From Streptomyces chrestomyceticus JCM 4735 (GTDB lineage Bacteria > Actinomycetota > Actinomycetes > Streptomycetales > Streptomycetaceae), in NCBI RefSeq assembly GCF_003865135.1, contig NZ_BHZC01000001.1:2976001-3040000 (forward strand): DNA of 64,000 nt. Reading direction: 5' to 3'. The position numbers were made by a program, and so were the translations under genes. How positions within the stretch are numbered: position 1 is the stretch's first letter; every line of letters begins with the position of its first letter. Positions 1 through 7,835 of this stretch are shown piece by piece. Below the pieces are notes generated by a model, which was not told the DNA's origin, did not search any database, and saw only the letters and a list, made by a program, of their open reading frames with translations.

Positions 1-129
1 GGCCTGCGCCACGGCGGCCGTCTGGACCGGCTCCGCCGGGACGCCGCCCACCCGGCACAGCAGGGGCGCGAAGGTGACGGCGAGCAGGAGCAGCAGGGTC
101 GCGGCGGCCGAGCGGCGTACGCGTTCCAT
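1..129 (-). CDS. Secreted protein of unknown function, N-terminal 43 codons only
   Basis: The reverse complement opens with ATG at 129, preceded by a strong GGAAGGAGG ribosome binding site about 8 bases upstream. The 43 visible residues begin MERVRRSAAATLLLLLAVTF, a textbook Sec signal: Arg-rich start, then a run of leucines. A Cys follows the hydrophobic run (APLLC), but the surrounding residues are not a convincing lipobox, so secreted or membrane-anchored are both open. The rest lies beyond the left edge and no function can be assigned. Confidence 0.7.
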   Translation of the reverse strand, partial: MERVRRSAAATLLLLLAVTFAPLLCRVGGVPAEPVQTAAVAQA

Positions 130-147
130 GCCCCTGGCCTCCTTCCG

Positions 148-509
148 TCTCCCTCTGCCGGGCGCGCACCGGGGTGCGCCGGTGTACGGCCGCCCATCCT
201 ACGGACCGTGGCCCCGATGTCCCGCTGCCGACCGCCGTTCGCCACCGCCGGGTTACCTGCATAGACCATGCTTGTTTTCGCATAACCATAGAGGGAATCG
301 ATTACCTAACCACTGAATGCAAGGCTGGTGTCGTAGCTCACCTTTGATCGCGCATCGTTTGATCAACCTTCGATGCCTTTTGTCCGCAATTGCCGCTTTG
401 GCAAGGTCGCGACCGGCCTGCGATAGTCGGTTCCAGCGACCCCCCATTGACCCGGGCCACGGTCGTCCAGACCCCGCGGGTACACCCCTTTCGCCCGCCG
501 GCGGTCGAC
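148..509. other. Intergenic region, AT-richer, with TTTGATC repeats
   Basis: No gene was seen between the secreted protein start and the ATP-binding protein end. About 250-420 is clearly lower in GC than its surroundings. It carries TTTGATC twice (343-349 and 358-364). TTGATC at 344-349 and GATCAA at 361-366 also form an inverted repeat. These probably belong to the promoter and operator of the leftward gene starting at 129; no clear -10/-35 pair was identified. Confidence 0.35.
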
Positions 510-549
510 ACTGGGGCCTCGCCCGCGTACAGCGCGGGAGGGCCCCAGT
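510..549. terminator. Hairpin downstream of the ATP-binding protein gene
   Basis: ACTGGGGCC (510-518) can pair with GGCCCCAGT (541-549), with an inner CCCGCG/CGCGGG stem. It lies about 45 bases past the stop of the leftward ATP-binding gene and has no U-tract, as is usual for Streptomyces terminators. Confidence 0.5.
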
Positions 550-592
550 CGCGTTTCACGGCCCGAACGGAAGCGCCCGCCACCACGGCCGC

Positions 593-1144
593 TCAGCGGT
601 CGATGACCCGCATCTCGAACCAGGTCGTCTTGCCACGCGGCAGCAGGTCCACGCCCCAGCGGTCGGAGAGCTTGTCGACGAGGAAGAGGCCGCGGCCGCT
701 GATGTCCATCTCGTGGACCGGCATCAGACAGGGCAGACCGCGGGACGGGTCGCGGACCTCTATCCGGATCCAGCCGCGGCGGCGGAGCATCCGCAGCCCG
801 AAGGTGCGGGCGCCGGTGTGCCGGACGGCGTTGCCGACCAGCTCCGACACCAACAGGACGGCGTGCTCCGTCAGTTGCTGGGAGACGTTCCACCGCTTGG
901 AGAGGACGGAGTGGGTCAGCCGACGGGCGGTGAAGGCCGATTCAGGGCGGGAGGGCAGGCGTACCTCGTCCAGCGTGGGGTCACCCACCAGTTCCAGCGC
1001 CCGGGCGGCGGGCTCGCCGCCGGACGGGCCGCTCCGGGCGCCCGCACCGGGAAGACCTTCGGGAAGTCCCCAGCGTGCGGCGGCCGAGCCGCTCCGCGGC
1101 CGCGGCTGCTCCATTCCTTCGAGGCCCGCCATGCCCCCCATCAT
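593..1144 (-). CDS. ATP-binding protein, HATPase_c / RsbW-like anti-sigma-factor kinase
   Basis: About 183 residues with a single GHKL-type ATPase domain in the C-terminal 130. Visible motifs are the N-box (SELVGNAVRHTG), an EVRDPS strand corresponding to the G1 region, and GRGLFLVDKLSDRWGV as the G2 box. Many such small single-domain proteins occur in Streptomyces and resemble SpoIIAB/RsbW kinases that bind sigma factors or phosphorylate anti-anti-sigma partners. No partner gene lies next to it. The start is uncertain: ATG at 1144, 1141 and 1132 are all possible, and none has a strong ribosome binding site (GGGGGG precedes 1132). A longer frame open to 1378 is unlikely to be coding because its extra residues look like translated spacer. 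The specific target cannot be inferred. Confidence 0.8.
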   Translation of the reverse strand: MMGGMAGLEGMEQPRPRSGSAAARWGLPEGLPGAGARSGPSGGEPAARALELVGDPTLDEVRLPSRPESAFTARRLTHSVLSKRWNVSQQLTEHAVLLVSELVGNAVRHTGARTFGLRMLRRRGWIRIEVRDPSRGLPCLMPVHEMDISGRGLFLVDKLSDRWGVDLLPRGKTTWFEMRVIDR

Positions 1145-1211
1145 GGCTGTTACCGCGGGGTCACGGGGGCGGAACCGATGGAATGCCCTGCCCGGAACGC
1201 CCGGTTCCGGA

Positions 1212-1242
1212 CCCCTGCCTTGGCATATGCCGAAGGCAGGGG
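1212..1242. repeat. Nested palindrome (10-bp arms around a 10-bp self-complementary core)
   Basis: CCCCTGCCTT (1212-1221) and AAGGCAGGGG (1233-1242) flank the perfect palindrome GGCATATGCC (1222-1231), with one unpaired G at 1232. Folded, it makes a 15-bp stem with a single bulge. It lies 167 bases past the crotonase stop and 68 bases upstream of the ATP-binding protein start, so it may be a terminator, an operator, or both. Confidence 0.5.
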
Positions 1243-1408
1243 AAACCCGGCTGAATCCATGCTGACCTGCGGTGACTTCATGTGCCAACCCGATGAACGT
1301 GCACGGCGGACGCACCCCCTCCGGGGCGTTCCGGCGTTTACTGCAATTCCCCCACACGAGGCATCGGTTGTCGGCCACACCTCAGCAGCCCCGCCAATCA
1401 GCCACGAT

Positions 1409-2176
1409 TCACCGGAACTTGGCCTTACCCGGGCCTTCCTCGACAAAGCTGCGCATACCGATCTCCCGGTCCTCGGTGGCGAAGAGTCCGGCGAACCAGG
1501 TGCGCTCGATCGTCAGGCCGGTGTCGATGTCGGTCTCCAGACCCGCGTCGACGGCCTCCTTGGCGGCCCGCAGCGCGACGGCGGGACCAGCCGCGAGCCG
1601 GGCCGCCCAGGCGTGCGCCTGCTCGTACACCTCGGCGGCGGGCACGACCCGGTCGACCAGCCCGAGCGTGAGCGCTTCGTCGGCCCGCACCTGGCGGCCC
1701 GTGAAGATCAGGTCCTTGGCCTTGGACGGGCCGATGAGCCGGGCCAGCCGCTGGGTGCCGCCGGCCCCCGGGATCAGGCCGAGCAGGATCTCCGGCTGGC
1801 CCAGCTTGGCGTTGTCGGCGGCGATCCGGAAGTCGGCGCACAGCGCCAGTTCGCAGCCGCCGCCGAGCGCGTACCCGGTGACGGCGGCGACCACCGGCTT
1901 GGGGATGCGCGCCACGGCGGTGAAGGAGTCCTGCAGGGCCTTGGCGCGCCCGATCATGGCCGCGTGGTCCATGTTCTGCATTTCCTTGATGTCCGCGCCG
2001 GCCGCGAACACCTTCTCGCCGCCCCAGATGACGACGGCGCGCACGTCGTCACGGCGGGTGGCCTCCTCGGCCAGCTCACGCAGCCGGTCCTGGGTGGCGA
2101 CGTCCAGTGCGTTCATCGGCGGGCGGTCCAGGCGGATGGTGCCGACGCCCTCGGCGACCTCGAAGTTCACAGTCAT
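1409..2176 (-). CDS. Enoyl-CoA hydratase/isomerase family protein (crotonase)
   Basis: 255 residues, full length for a crotonase. These enzymes typically hydrate trans-2-enoyl-CoA to 3-hydroxyacyl-CoA in fatty-acid or amino-acid breakdown. The oxyanion-hole segment FAAGADIKEM sits at about 57-66. GGGCELALCAD (105-115) supplies catalytic Glu109, and GQPEILLGLIPGAGGTQRL supplies the second Glu at about 129. Both acids of true hydratases are present, so real hydratase activity is likely. Starts at ATG 2176 (MTVNFEVAEG). It stands alone, with no beta-oxidation partner beside it, so the physiological substrate is unknown. Confidence 0.92.
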   Translation of the reverse strand: MTVNFEVAEGVGTIRLDRPPMNALDVATQDRLRELAEEATRRDDVRAVVIWGGEKVFAAGADIKEMQNMDHAAMIGRAKALQDSFTAVARIPKPVVAAVTGYALGGGCELALCADFRIAADNAKLGQPEILLGLIPGAGGTQRLARLIGPSKAKDLIFTGRQVRADEALTLGLVDRVVPAAEVYEQAHAWAARLAAGPAVALRAAKEAVDAGLETDIDTGLTIERTWFAGLFATEDREIGMRSFVEEGPGKAKFR

Positions 2177-2243
2177 GAGGGCAGGTTAGTCCGCGTTAAC
2201 GCGCTGCGGACCGGCGCCCTTCGGTCAACGGTACGGACGCCGA

Positions 2244-2280
2244 CGGCGGCGGAGCCGCGCCCAGCGCCGGACCGCCGCCG
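2244..2280. terminator. GC hairpin downstream of the first L,D-transpeptidase
   Basis: CGGCGGCGG (2244-2252) pairs with CCGCCGCCG (2272-2280). It lies just past the stop of the leftward L,D-transpeptidase gene, in the gap before the crotonase. Simple CGG/CCG composition makes chance pairing possible. Confidence 0.35.
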
Positions 2281-2310
2281 ACCGGACCACCTCTGTCGGC
2301 CGGACCGCGC

Positions 2311-3540
2311 CTACCGGCCGGACCGCCACTTCTCCCAGGACATGTTCCACACGTTGAAGCCGTTCTCGGGCGCGATCGTCTCGTCGTGGGAGTTCTTGAC
2401 CGTGACCACGTCGCCGATCAGCGAGTTGGCGTAGAACCAGGCGGCCGGGGTGGAGCTGTCCCCGCCGCCGCGCTGGTCGTAGAGGCCGATGCAGCCGTGG
2501 CTGGCGTTGCGGGAGCCGAACGTCGACCGGCCGGACCAGTAGTTGCCGTGGATGAAGGTGCCGGACGTGCTCAGCCGCATGGCGTGCGGCACGTCCGCGA
2601 TGTCGTACTCGCCGCCGAAACCGACGGTCTCCCCGTTCATCCGGGTGACCTCGTGCTTCTCGCTGATCACCATCTGGCCGTTGTACGTCTCGGTGCCCGG
2701 CCCGCCCGCGGTGACGGGGATCGTCTTGATCTTCTTGCCGTCGCGGACGACGGACATCTCCTTCGCCCGCACGTCGACCGTGCTCACCTGGCTGCGGCCG
2801 ATGGTGAAGGATATGTGCTTGGTCTGCGTGCCGTAGACGCCCGGCCGTCCCTCGACGCCCTTGAGGTCGATGTCGAGCGTGACCTTCGTGCCGGGCTTCC
2901 AGTACTTCTCGGGGCGGAAGTCGAGGCGGTCGTTGCCGAACCAGCGGCCCGCGATCGGCACCGACGGCTCGGCCGTGACCTTGATGCCCTGCTGGACGCG
3001 CTCGGGGTCGGTTATCCCCCGGGTGAAGTTGATGGAGACCGGCATGCCGACGCCGACGGTCTGGCCGTCCTCCGGGGTGTACCGGCCGACGAAGGTGTTC
3101 TCCGGGACCAGGGTGGTGAACGTCGCGTGCCGGGCGGACTCGCGCAACTGGTCGTCGACGGCGACCGCGTCGACCTTGTACGTCGTCGCGGCGCGCAGCT
3201 TGCCGACGGGCTGCCAGAGCGAGCCGCCGGTCACCTTGCCCTCGACCGGATTGCCCTTGTCGTCCTGGACCTTGACCGAGGTCAGCCGGCCCCGCGAGGA
3301 GCTGACCTTCAGGGCGCCGTCGGTGGCCACGTCCTTGGCGCCGTCCTTCGGCGTGATCGTGACGCTGGCCTGCGAGGGCTGCTTGTCCGGATCGGTCCCG
3401 CCGCCCTTCTTGTCCTCGCTCCCGCCGCAGGCGGTGACGAGTATCAGCAGCGCCGACAGCAGCAGGGCGAGCACCCCGCCACTCCTCGACGGCCCCGTCC
3501 GCCGCGCCCCCGGCACCGGCTGCCCCTGCTGCACGTTCAC
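2311..3540 (-). CDS. L,D-transpeptidase lipoprotein with Ig-like domains
   Basis: 409 residues from GTG 3540, chosen because AAAGGGG lies 8 bases upstream; an ATG-like frame extends to 3600 without such a site. The N-terminus is an Arg-containing stretch, then LLLSALLILVTAC, a lipobox, so the protein should be a membrane-anchored lipoprotein. The middle has two Ig-like modules (WQPVG, FTTLVPENTFVGRYTP regions) as in mycobacterial LdtMt2. The C-terminal YkuD domain has HGNYWSG and the catalytic SHGC(I)GL motif with Cys at about residue 350. It would form 3-3 crosslinks in peptidoglycan outside the membrane. A close relative lies immediately upstream (stop 3759), suggesting tandem duplication followed by divergence. 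Confidence 0.93.
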   Translation of the reverse strand: MNVQQGQPVPGARRTGPSRSGGVLALLLSALLILVTACGGSEDKKGGGTDPDKQPSQASVTITPKDGAKDVATDGALKVSSSRGRLTSVKVQDDKGNPVEGKVTGGSLWQPVGKLRAATTYKVDAVAVDDQLRESARHATFTTLVPENTFVGRYTPEDGQTVGVGMPVSINFTRGITDPERVQQGIKVTAEPSVPIAGRWFGNDRLDFRPEKYWKPGTKVTLDIDLKGVEGRPGVYGTQTKHISFTIGRSQVSTVDVRAKEMSVVRDGKKIKTIPVTAGGPGTETYNGQMVISEKHEVTRMNGETVGFGGEYDIADVPHAMRLSTSGTFIHGNYWSGRSTFGSRNASHGCIGLYDQRGGGDSSTPAAWFYANSLIGDVVTVKNSHDETIAPENGFNVWNMSWEKWRSGR

Positions 3541-3758
3541 GACTGGCCCCTTTGTTCCCTCGCCCGGCCCGCACTCCCCCGTACGCGCATATCTACCCAC
3601 GCACGCTCAGCCGATAGATAACCACACCCCACTGACAGTGGCTTCACCCGGCGATGTCACCGTTCGGCTTCAAGTGATATGCGTGGGGCGGGATCGTACG
3701 GAAGGGGGTCCGGTTCGCCCCGAAGTCGGCCGGAAAAGCCTTCGTCCCGCGGGGCCTC

Positions 3759-5078
3759 TCAGTGCAGCGCGGAGCCCGCCCGCCACATCCGCCACGGCAT
3801 GTTCCAGCCACCGAGGCCGTTGTCCGGCGCGACCACCCGGTCCCGGGAGTTCACGACCTCCACGACGTCACCGACCAGCGACCGTTCGTAGAACCAGCCG
3901 GCCGGGGTGTCCGGGCCGCCGCCCTGGGTGTCCCGCAGCCCGATGCAGCCGTGGCTCGTGTTGGTGCCGCCGAAGGTACGCGGCGGCGCCCAGTAGTTGC
4001 CGTGCAGGAACGTTCCCGAGGTGGTCAGGCGCAGGGCGTGCGGCACGTCCGGGATGTCGTACTCGCCACCGAAGCCCACCGTGTCCCCGTCCATGCGGGT
4101 CACCGGGTGCCGCTCCAGGATCACCATCCTGCCGTTGTACGTGGGGCTGCTGAGGCTGCCGGCCGTCACCGGGAGCGTGGCCAGCCGCCGCCCGCCGCGC
4201 CACACCGTCATCGTGTGCGCCGCCGCGTCAACCCGGCTGGTCTGATCCCGGCCGATCCTGAACCGGACCTGCTTGCGCTGCGTCCCGAGCACCCCGGGGG
4301 CGGCCCGTACGCCACGCAGCCGCAGGTCCATCGAGACCCGCGTACCGGGCCGCCAGCGGGTGCGCGGCCGGAAGTCCAGACGGCGGGCGCCGAACCAGTG
4401 GGCGGCGACCTCGGTGGCGGGCCGGGCCGTGACCGAGACGGCGCGTTCGACGGCCGCCCGGTCGGCGACCGGCCGGTTGAACTCCAGCGAGACGATCATG
4501 CCGGTGCCGACCGTGGCACCGTGCTCGGGCGTGAAGAAGCCGACGAGGCGGTGCGGCGGCACGAAGGTGGTGAAGGTGGTGTGGCGGGCGGTGCGGCGCC
4601 CGTGCCCGTCCATGGCCACCGCGTCGACCGTGTAGCGGGCGGCGGGCGCGAGGCGGGCCGGCCCGGACGGGCGCCAGCTCAGCCCGTCCGGGGTGATCCG
4701 GCCCGGCACCGGCGTACTCCCGTCGTCCTCGATGCGGCTGACGGCGACCCGCTCCAGCCGCCCGTCGGGCACCCGTACGGTGATGCGGTCGGTGTCCCGT
4801 ACGTCCTTCGTGCCGTCCCCCGGGGACACCCTGATCGCCTCATTCGGGGACCGCGGCTTGCCCCCGGTCACCGCATCGGGGAACCCGCAGCCGGCCAGCG
4901 CCACGGCGGCCGTCAGGACGGCGACGGTGGCGGCCGTCATGGAGGACGGCCCCCTGCCCCGGTGGAGCGGCCGCGGCGGACGGTTCCCCTCCGGGGTCCG
5001 CCGCACGGAAGGGGCCGGTACGGAAGGTACGGAGGCCGTCCGTCCGGGAGCCCGCCCTACGAGGATCCGCCACTCCAT
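3759..5078 (-). CDS. Second L,D-transpeptidase lipoprotein with Ig-like domains
   Basis: Paralogue of the next gene downstream, with the same order: lipobox (ALTAAVALAGC-like, LTAAVALAGC), Ig-like region with FTTFVPPHRLVGFFTPEHG, then a YkuD domain with HGNYWAPP and SHGCIGLRD (Cys codon 3945-3947). Expected to crosslink peptidoglycan at the outer face of the membrane. The start is unsettled. ATG 4940 has a good GGGGG site 9 bases upstream but would give a signal without basic residues. ATG 5078, used here, includes an Arg-rich N-region but has a weaker CGGGA. GTG 5006 is a third option. Upstream lies the divergent glgX, so the promoter should be within 5080-5250. Confidence 0.87.
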   Translation of the reverse strand: MEWRILVGRAPGRTASVPSVPAPSVRRTPEGNRPPRPLHRGRGPSSMTAATVAVLTAAVALAGCGFPDAVTGGKPRSPNEAIRVSPGDGTKDVRDTDRITVRVPDGRLERVAVSRIEDDGSTPVPGRITPDGLSWRPSGPARLAPAARYTVDAVAMDGHGRRTARHTTFTTFVPPHRLVGFFTPEHGATVGTGMIVSLEFNRPVADRAAVERAVSVTARPATEVAAHWFGARRLDFRPRTRWRPGTRVSMDLRLRGVRAAPGVLGTQRKQVRFRIGRDQTSRVDAAAHTMTVWRGGRRLATLPVTAGSLSSPTYNGRMVILERHPVTRMDGDTVGFGGEYDIPDVPHALRLTTSGTFLHGNYWAPPRTFGGTNTSHGCIGLRDTQGGGPDTPAGWFYERSLVGDVVEVVNSRDRVVAPDNGLGGWNMPWRMWRAGSALH

Positions 5079-5254
5079 GTCCCGATATGTCACGCCGCGA
5101 TAGGTCACGGACAGACCAACGAGGCCCCCGCCGCCGAGGAAACGTGAGGCGGCGGCCCGTTGCGGGAAGAACACAGGGGAGGACGGGCCGGGTGCGCGGC
5201 CGGGACGCCGCGCGGTCCCGTCCGACCGAGCCATGAGCCGCGGGAGGCTGGCCT

Positions 5255-7732
5255 GTGTCGAGCGCACCCGAACAGGAGTCGGTACGGGACGTGCGGGGCG
5301 AGGACGGCCTGCGGGACGGGCAGCGGGACGGTACGGAGTCCGGAAGCGGCACGAAGCCCGGGAACGGTACGGAGTCCGGAAACGGTGCGGAGTCCGGTAA
5401 CGACACGGAGCCCGGCGACGGCACGGCGTCCGGGAACGGCACGGCGCCCGCGGCCGGCGCCGCGCCCGTCAACGGCCACCGCGTCCACGTGTCCCCCGAC
5501 CGGCCACCCCGACCGGCCCCCGCGCCGGAGACGGCGGAGGCGGCGGACCGGGTCGCTCCGCTCCCCGTGCCGGTACGCCCCGGCAGCCCGCAGCCGCTCG
5601 GGGCCCGCTGCCGTACGGGCCCCGACGGCGTGGCGGGCACCAACTTCGCCCTCTGGGCGGGCGGCGCGGAGTCCGTCGAGGTGTGCCTCTTCGACGACGA
5701 GGACCACGAGACCCGCCACCCGCTCACCGAGCTGACGCACGAGATCTGGCACGGCTTCCTGCCCGGTGTGCGGCCCGGCCAGCGCTACGGCTACCGGGTG
5801 CACGGCCGCTGGGACCCGTGGACCGGCGCCCGCTGGAACCCCGCGAAACTGCTCCTGGACCCGTACGCGCGCGCCGTGGACGGCGAGTTCACGCTGCCTG
5901 CCCAGGTGTACGGGCACGTACGCGACTGGCCGCAGCAGCACGTCGCCGACACCGTGCGCGACGACCGCGACTCGGCCCCGTACGTCCCCAAGGGCGTCGT
6001 CGTCGCCGACGAGGCCCCGGAGGACGGCGACGACGAGTGGGTGGACGACCGGCGGCCCAAGACGCCCTGGTCCGACACCGTCCTGTACGAGACGCACGTA
6101 CGCGGTTTCACCATGCTCCACCCGGGCATACCCGAGGAGCTGCGCGGCACGTACGCGGGCCTCGCGCACCCCGCCGCGATCTCCCACCTCACCCGCCTCG
6201 GCGTGACCGCCGTCGAGCTGATGCCGGTGCACCAGTTCGCCCACGAGGACCACCTGCTCCGCCGCGGCCTGCGCAACTACTGGGGCTACAACTCGATCGG
6301 CTACTTCGCGCCGCACGCCGCGTACGCCGCCTCCGGGACCCGCGGCCAGCAGGTCGGCGAGTTCAAGCGGATGGTGCGGGCCCTGCACGACGCCGGTATC
6401 GAGGTCGTCCTGGACGTGGTCTACAACCACACCGCCGAGGCGAGCGAGCTGGGCCCGACGCTGTCCTTCCGGGGCATCGACAACCGCGGCTACTACCGGC
6501 TGGCGGACGGCAGCCGCCGCTACGCCGACTACACGGGCTGCGGCAACACCCTGCACGTCGTGCAGCCCAACGTGCTGCGCCTGATCACGGATTCGCTGCG
6601 CTACTGGGTCACCGAGATGGGCGTGGACGGCTTCCGCTTCGACCTCGCGGCGGCGCTGGCCCGCTCCATGCACGACGTGGACATGCTCTCGCCGTTCCTG
6701 GCGGTGATCGCCCAGGACCCGGTGCTGCGCCGCGTCAAGCTGATCGCCGAGCCCTGGGACGTGGGCTCCGGCGGCTACCAGGTCGGCGCGTTCCCCCCGT
6801 TGTGGACGGAGTGGAACGACCGCTACCGCGACACCGTGCGCGACTTCTGGCGCGGCGCGCACCCCGACGTACGCGACCTCGGCTACCGGCTCTCCGGGTC
6901 GAGCGACCTGTACGCGTGGGGCGGCCGCCGCCCGTACGCCTCGGTCAACTTCATCACCTCGCACGACGGCTTCACCCTGCGCGACCTGGTCTCGTACGAG
7001 CAGAAGCACAACGCCGCCAACGGCGAGGGCAACCGGGACGGCACCGACGGCAACCGCTCCTGGAACTGCGGCGTGGAGGGCGAGACCGACGACACCGCCG
7101 TACAGGCGCTGCGCCGCCGCCAGCTACGCAACATGGTCACCACCCTGCTGCTGTCCACCGGGGTCCCGATGCTGGTCGCCGGTGACGAGATGGGCCGTAC
7201 GCAGGGCGGCAACAACAACGCGTACTGCCAGGACAACGCGGTCAGTTGGGTCGACTGGTCACTCCTCGACGATCCGGGCTGGCGGGCGCTGGCCACCCTC
7301 GTGTCCCGGCTGATGGCGCTCCGCCGCGACCATCCCGTACTGCGCCGCCGCGCGTTCTTCTCCGGCCGCCCGCAGCGCCCGGACGGCCTGCGCGACCTGG
7401 CCTGGTTCACTCCGCGCGGCACGGAGATGACCGAACGGGACTGGTACGAGCCCACCCCCACCCTCGGTATGTACCTCTCCGGAACCGACATTCCGCAGCG
7501 CGACCCCGAAGGCCGCCCGGTCACCGACGACAGTTTCCTCGCCGTCCTGCACACCGGCCACCGCCCGGCCGTCTGCACCCTGCCGGGGCCGCCCTGGGCC
7601 GACGCGTACGAACTGGTCGTCGACACCTCCCTGGAGGACCAGGACGGGCCGCCGGGGACCACGCTGCGCGCGGGCGTCCGGCTCACCGTCCCCGAGCGGT
7701 CGGTGCTGCTGTTGCGCGTGGTGGCGGAGTGA
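5255..7732 (+). CDS. glgX: Glycogen debranching enzyme GlgX (GH13 isoamylase type)
   Basis: 825 residues from GTG 5255, with GGGAGG 8 bases upstream. Hydrolyses alpha-1,6 branches of phosphorylase-limit glycogen in the cytoplasm. Residues 1-110 are a low-complexity acidic/Pro-rich extension not found in ordinary GlgX (about 700 residues) and include six copies of a GNGTES-like hexapeptide. A CBM48 domain follows (LGARCRTGPDGVAGTNFALW), then the GH13 barrel. Catalytic residues are visible: Asp463 in DGFRFDLA, Glu499 in IAEPWD, Asp571 in SHDGFT. It should act with GlgP at 27.9 kb but is 20 kb away and not in that operon. Confidence 0.95.
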   Translation: MSSAPEQESVRDVRGEDGLRDGQRDGTESGSGTKPGNGTESGNGAESGNDTEPGDGTASGNGTAPAAGAAPVNGHRVHVSPDRPPRPAPAPETAEAADRVAPLPVPVRPGSPQPLGARCRTGPDGVAGTNFALWAGGAESVEVCLFDDEDHETRHPLTELTHEIWHGFLPGVRPGQRYGYRVHGRWDPWTGARWNPAKLLLDPYARAVDGEFTLPAQVYGHVRDWPQQHVADTVRDDRDSAPYVPKGVVVADEAPEDGDDEWVDDRRPKTPWSDTVLYETHVRGFTMLHPGIPEELRGTYAGLAHPAAISHLTRLGVTAVELMPVHQFAHEDHLLRRGLRNYWGYNSIGYFAPHAAYAASGTRGQQVGEFKRMVRALHDAGIEVVLDVVYNHTAEASELGPTLSFRGIDNRGYYRLADGSRRYADYTGCGNTLHVVQPNVLRLITDSLRYWVTEMGVDGFRFDLAAALARSMHDVDMLSPFLAVIAQDPVLRRVKLIAEPWDVGSGGYQVGAFPPLWTEWNDRYRDTVRDFWRGAHPDVRDLGYRLSGSSDLYAWGGRRPYASVNFITSHDGFTLRDLVSYEQKHNAANGEGNRDGTDGNRSWNCGVEGETDDTAVQALRRRQLRNMVTTLLLSTGVPMLVAGDEMGRTQGGNNNAYCQDNAVSWVDWSLLDDPGWRALATLVSRLMALRRDHPVLRRRAFFSGRPQRPDGLRDLAWFTPRGTEMTERDWYEPTPTLGMYLSGTDIPQRDPEGRPVTDDSFLAVLHTGHRPAVCTLPGPPWADAYELVVDTSLEDQDGPPGTTLRAGVRLTVPERSVLLLRVVAE
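5342..5449 (+). repeat. Six imperfect 18-bp tandem repeats in the GlgX N-terminus
   Basis: Residues 30-65 of GlgX read as six hexapeptides: GSGTKP, GNGTES, GNGAES, GNDTEP, GDGTAS, GNGTAP. The DNA repeats every 18 bases. Slippage during replication is the likely origin; copy number may vary between strains. Confidence 0.75.
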
Positions 7733-7835
7733 CCGCTCCGTCGGCGGGCTGAGCCCTCCGCTTTCCCAACTGCCGCACGGGGCACGGCGAAAACCCGGTG
7801 AGCGTTGTCAGTGGCGGGACGTACTCTCGGTACCG

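Noticed and set aside
317..2434. 705-codon open frame on the plus strand
   Set aside because: It lies antisense to the ATP-binding protein and crotonase genes, has Arg/Pro/Gly/His-rich composition and no domain; it is a high-GC shadow frame.
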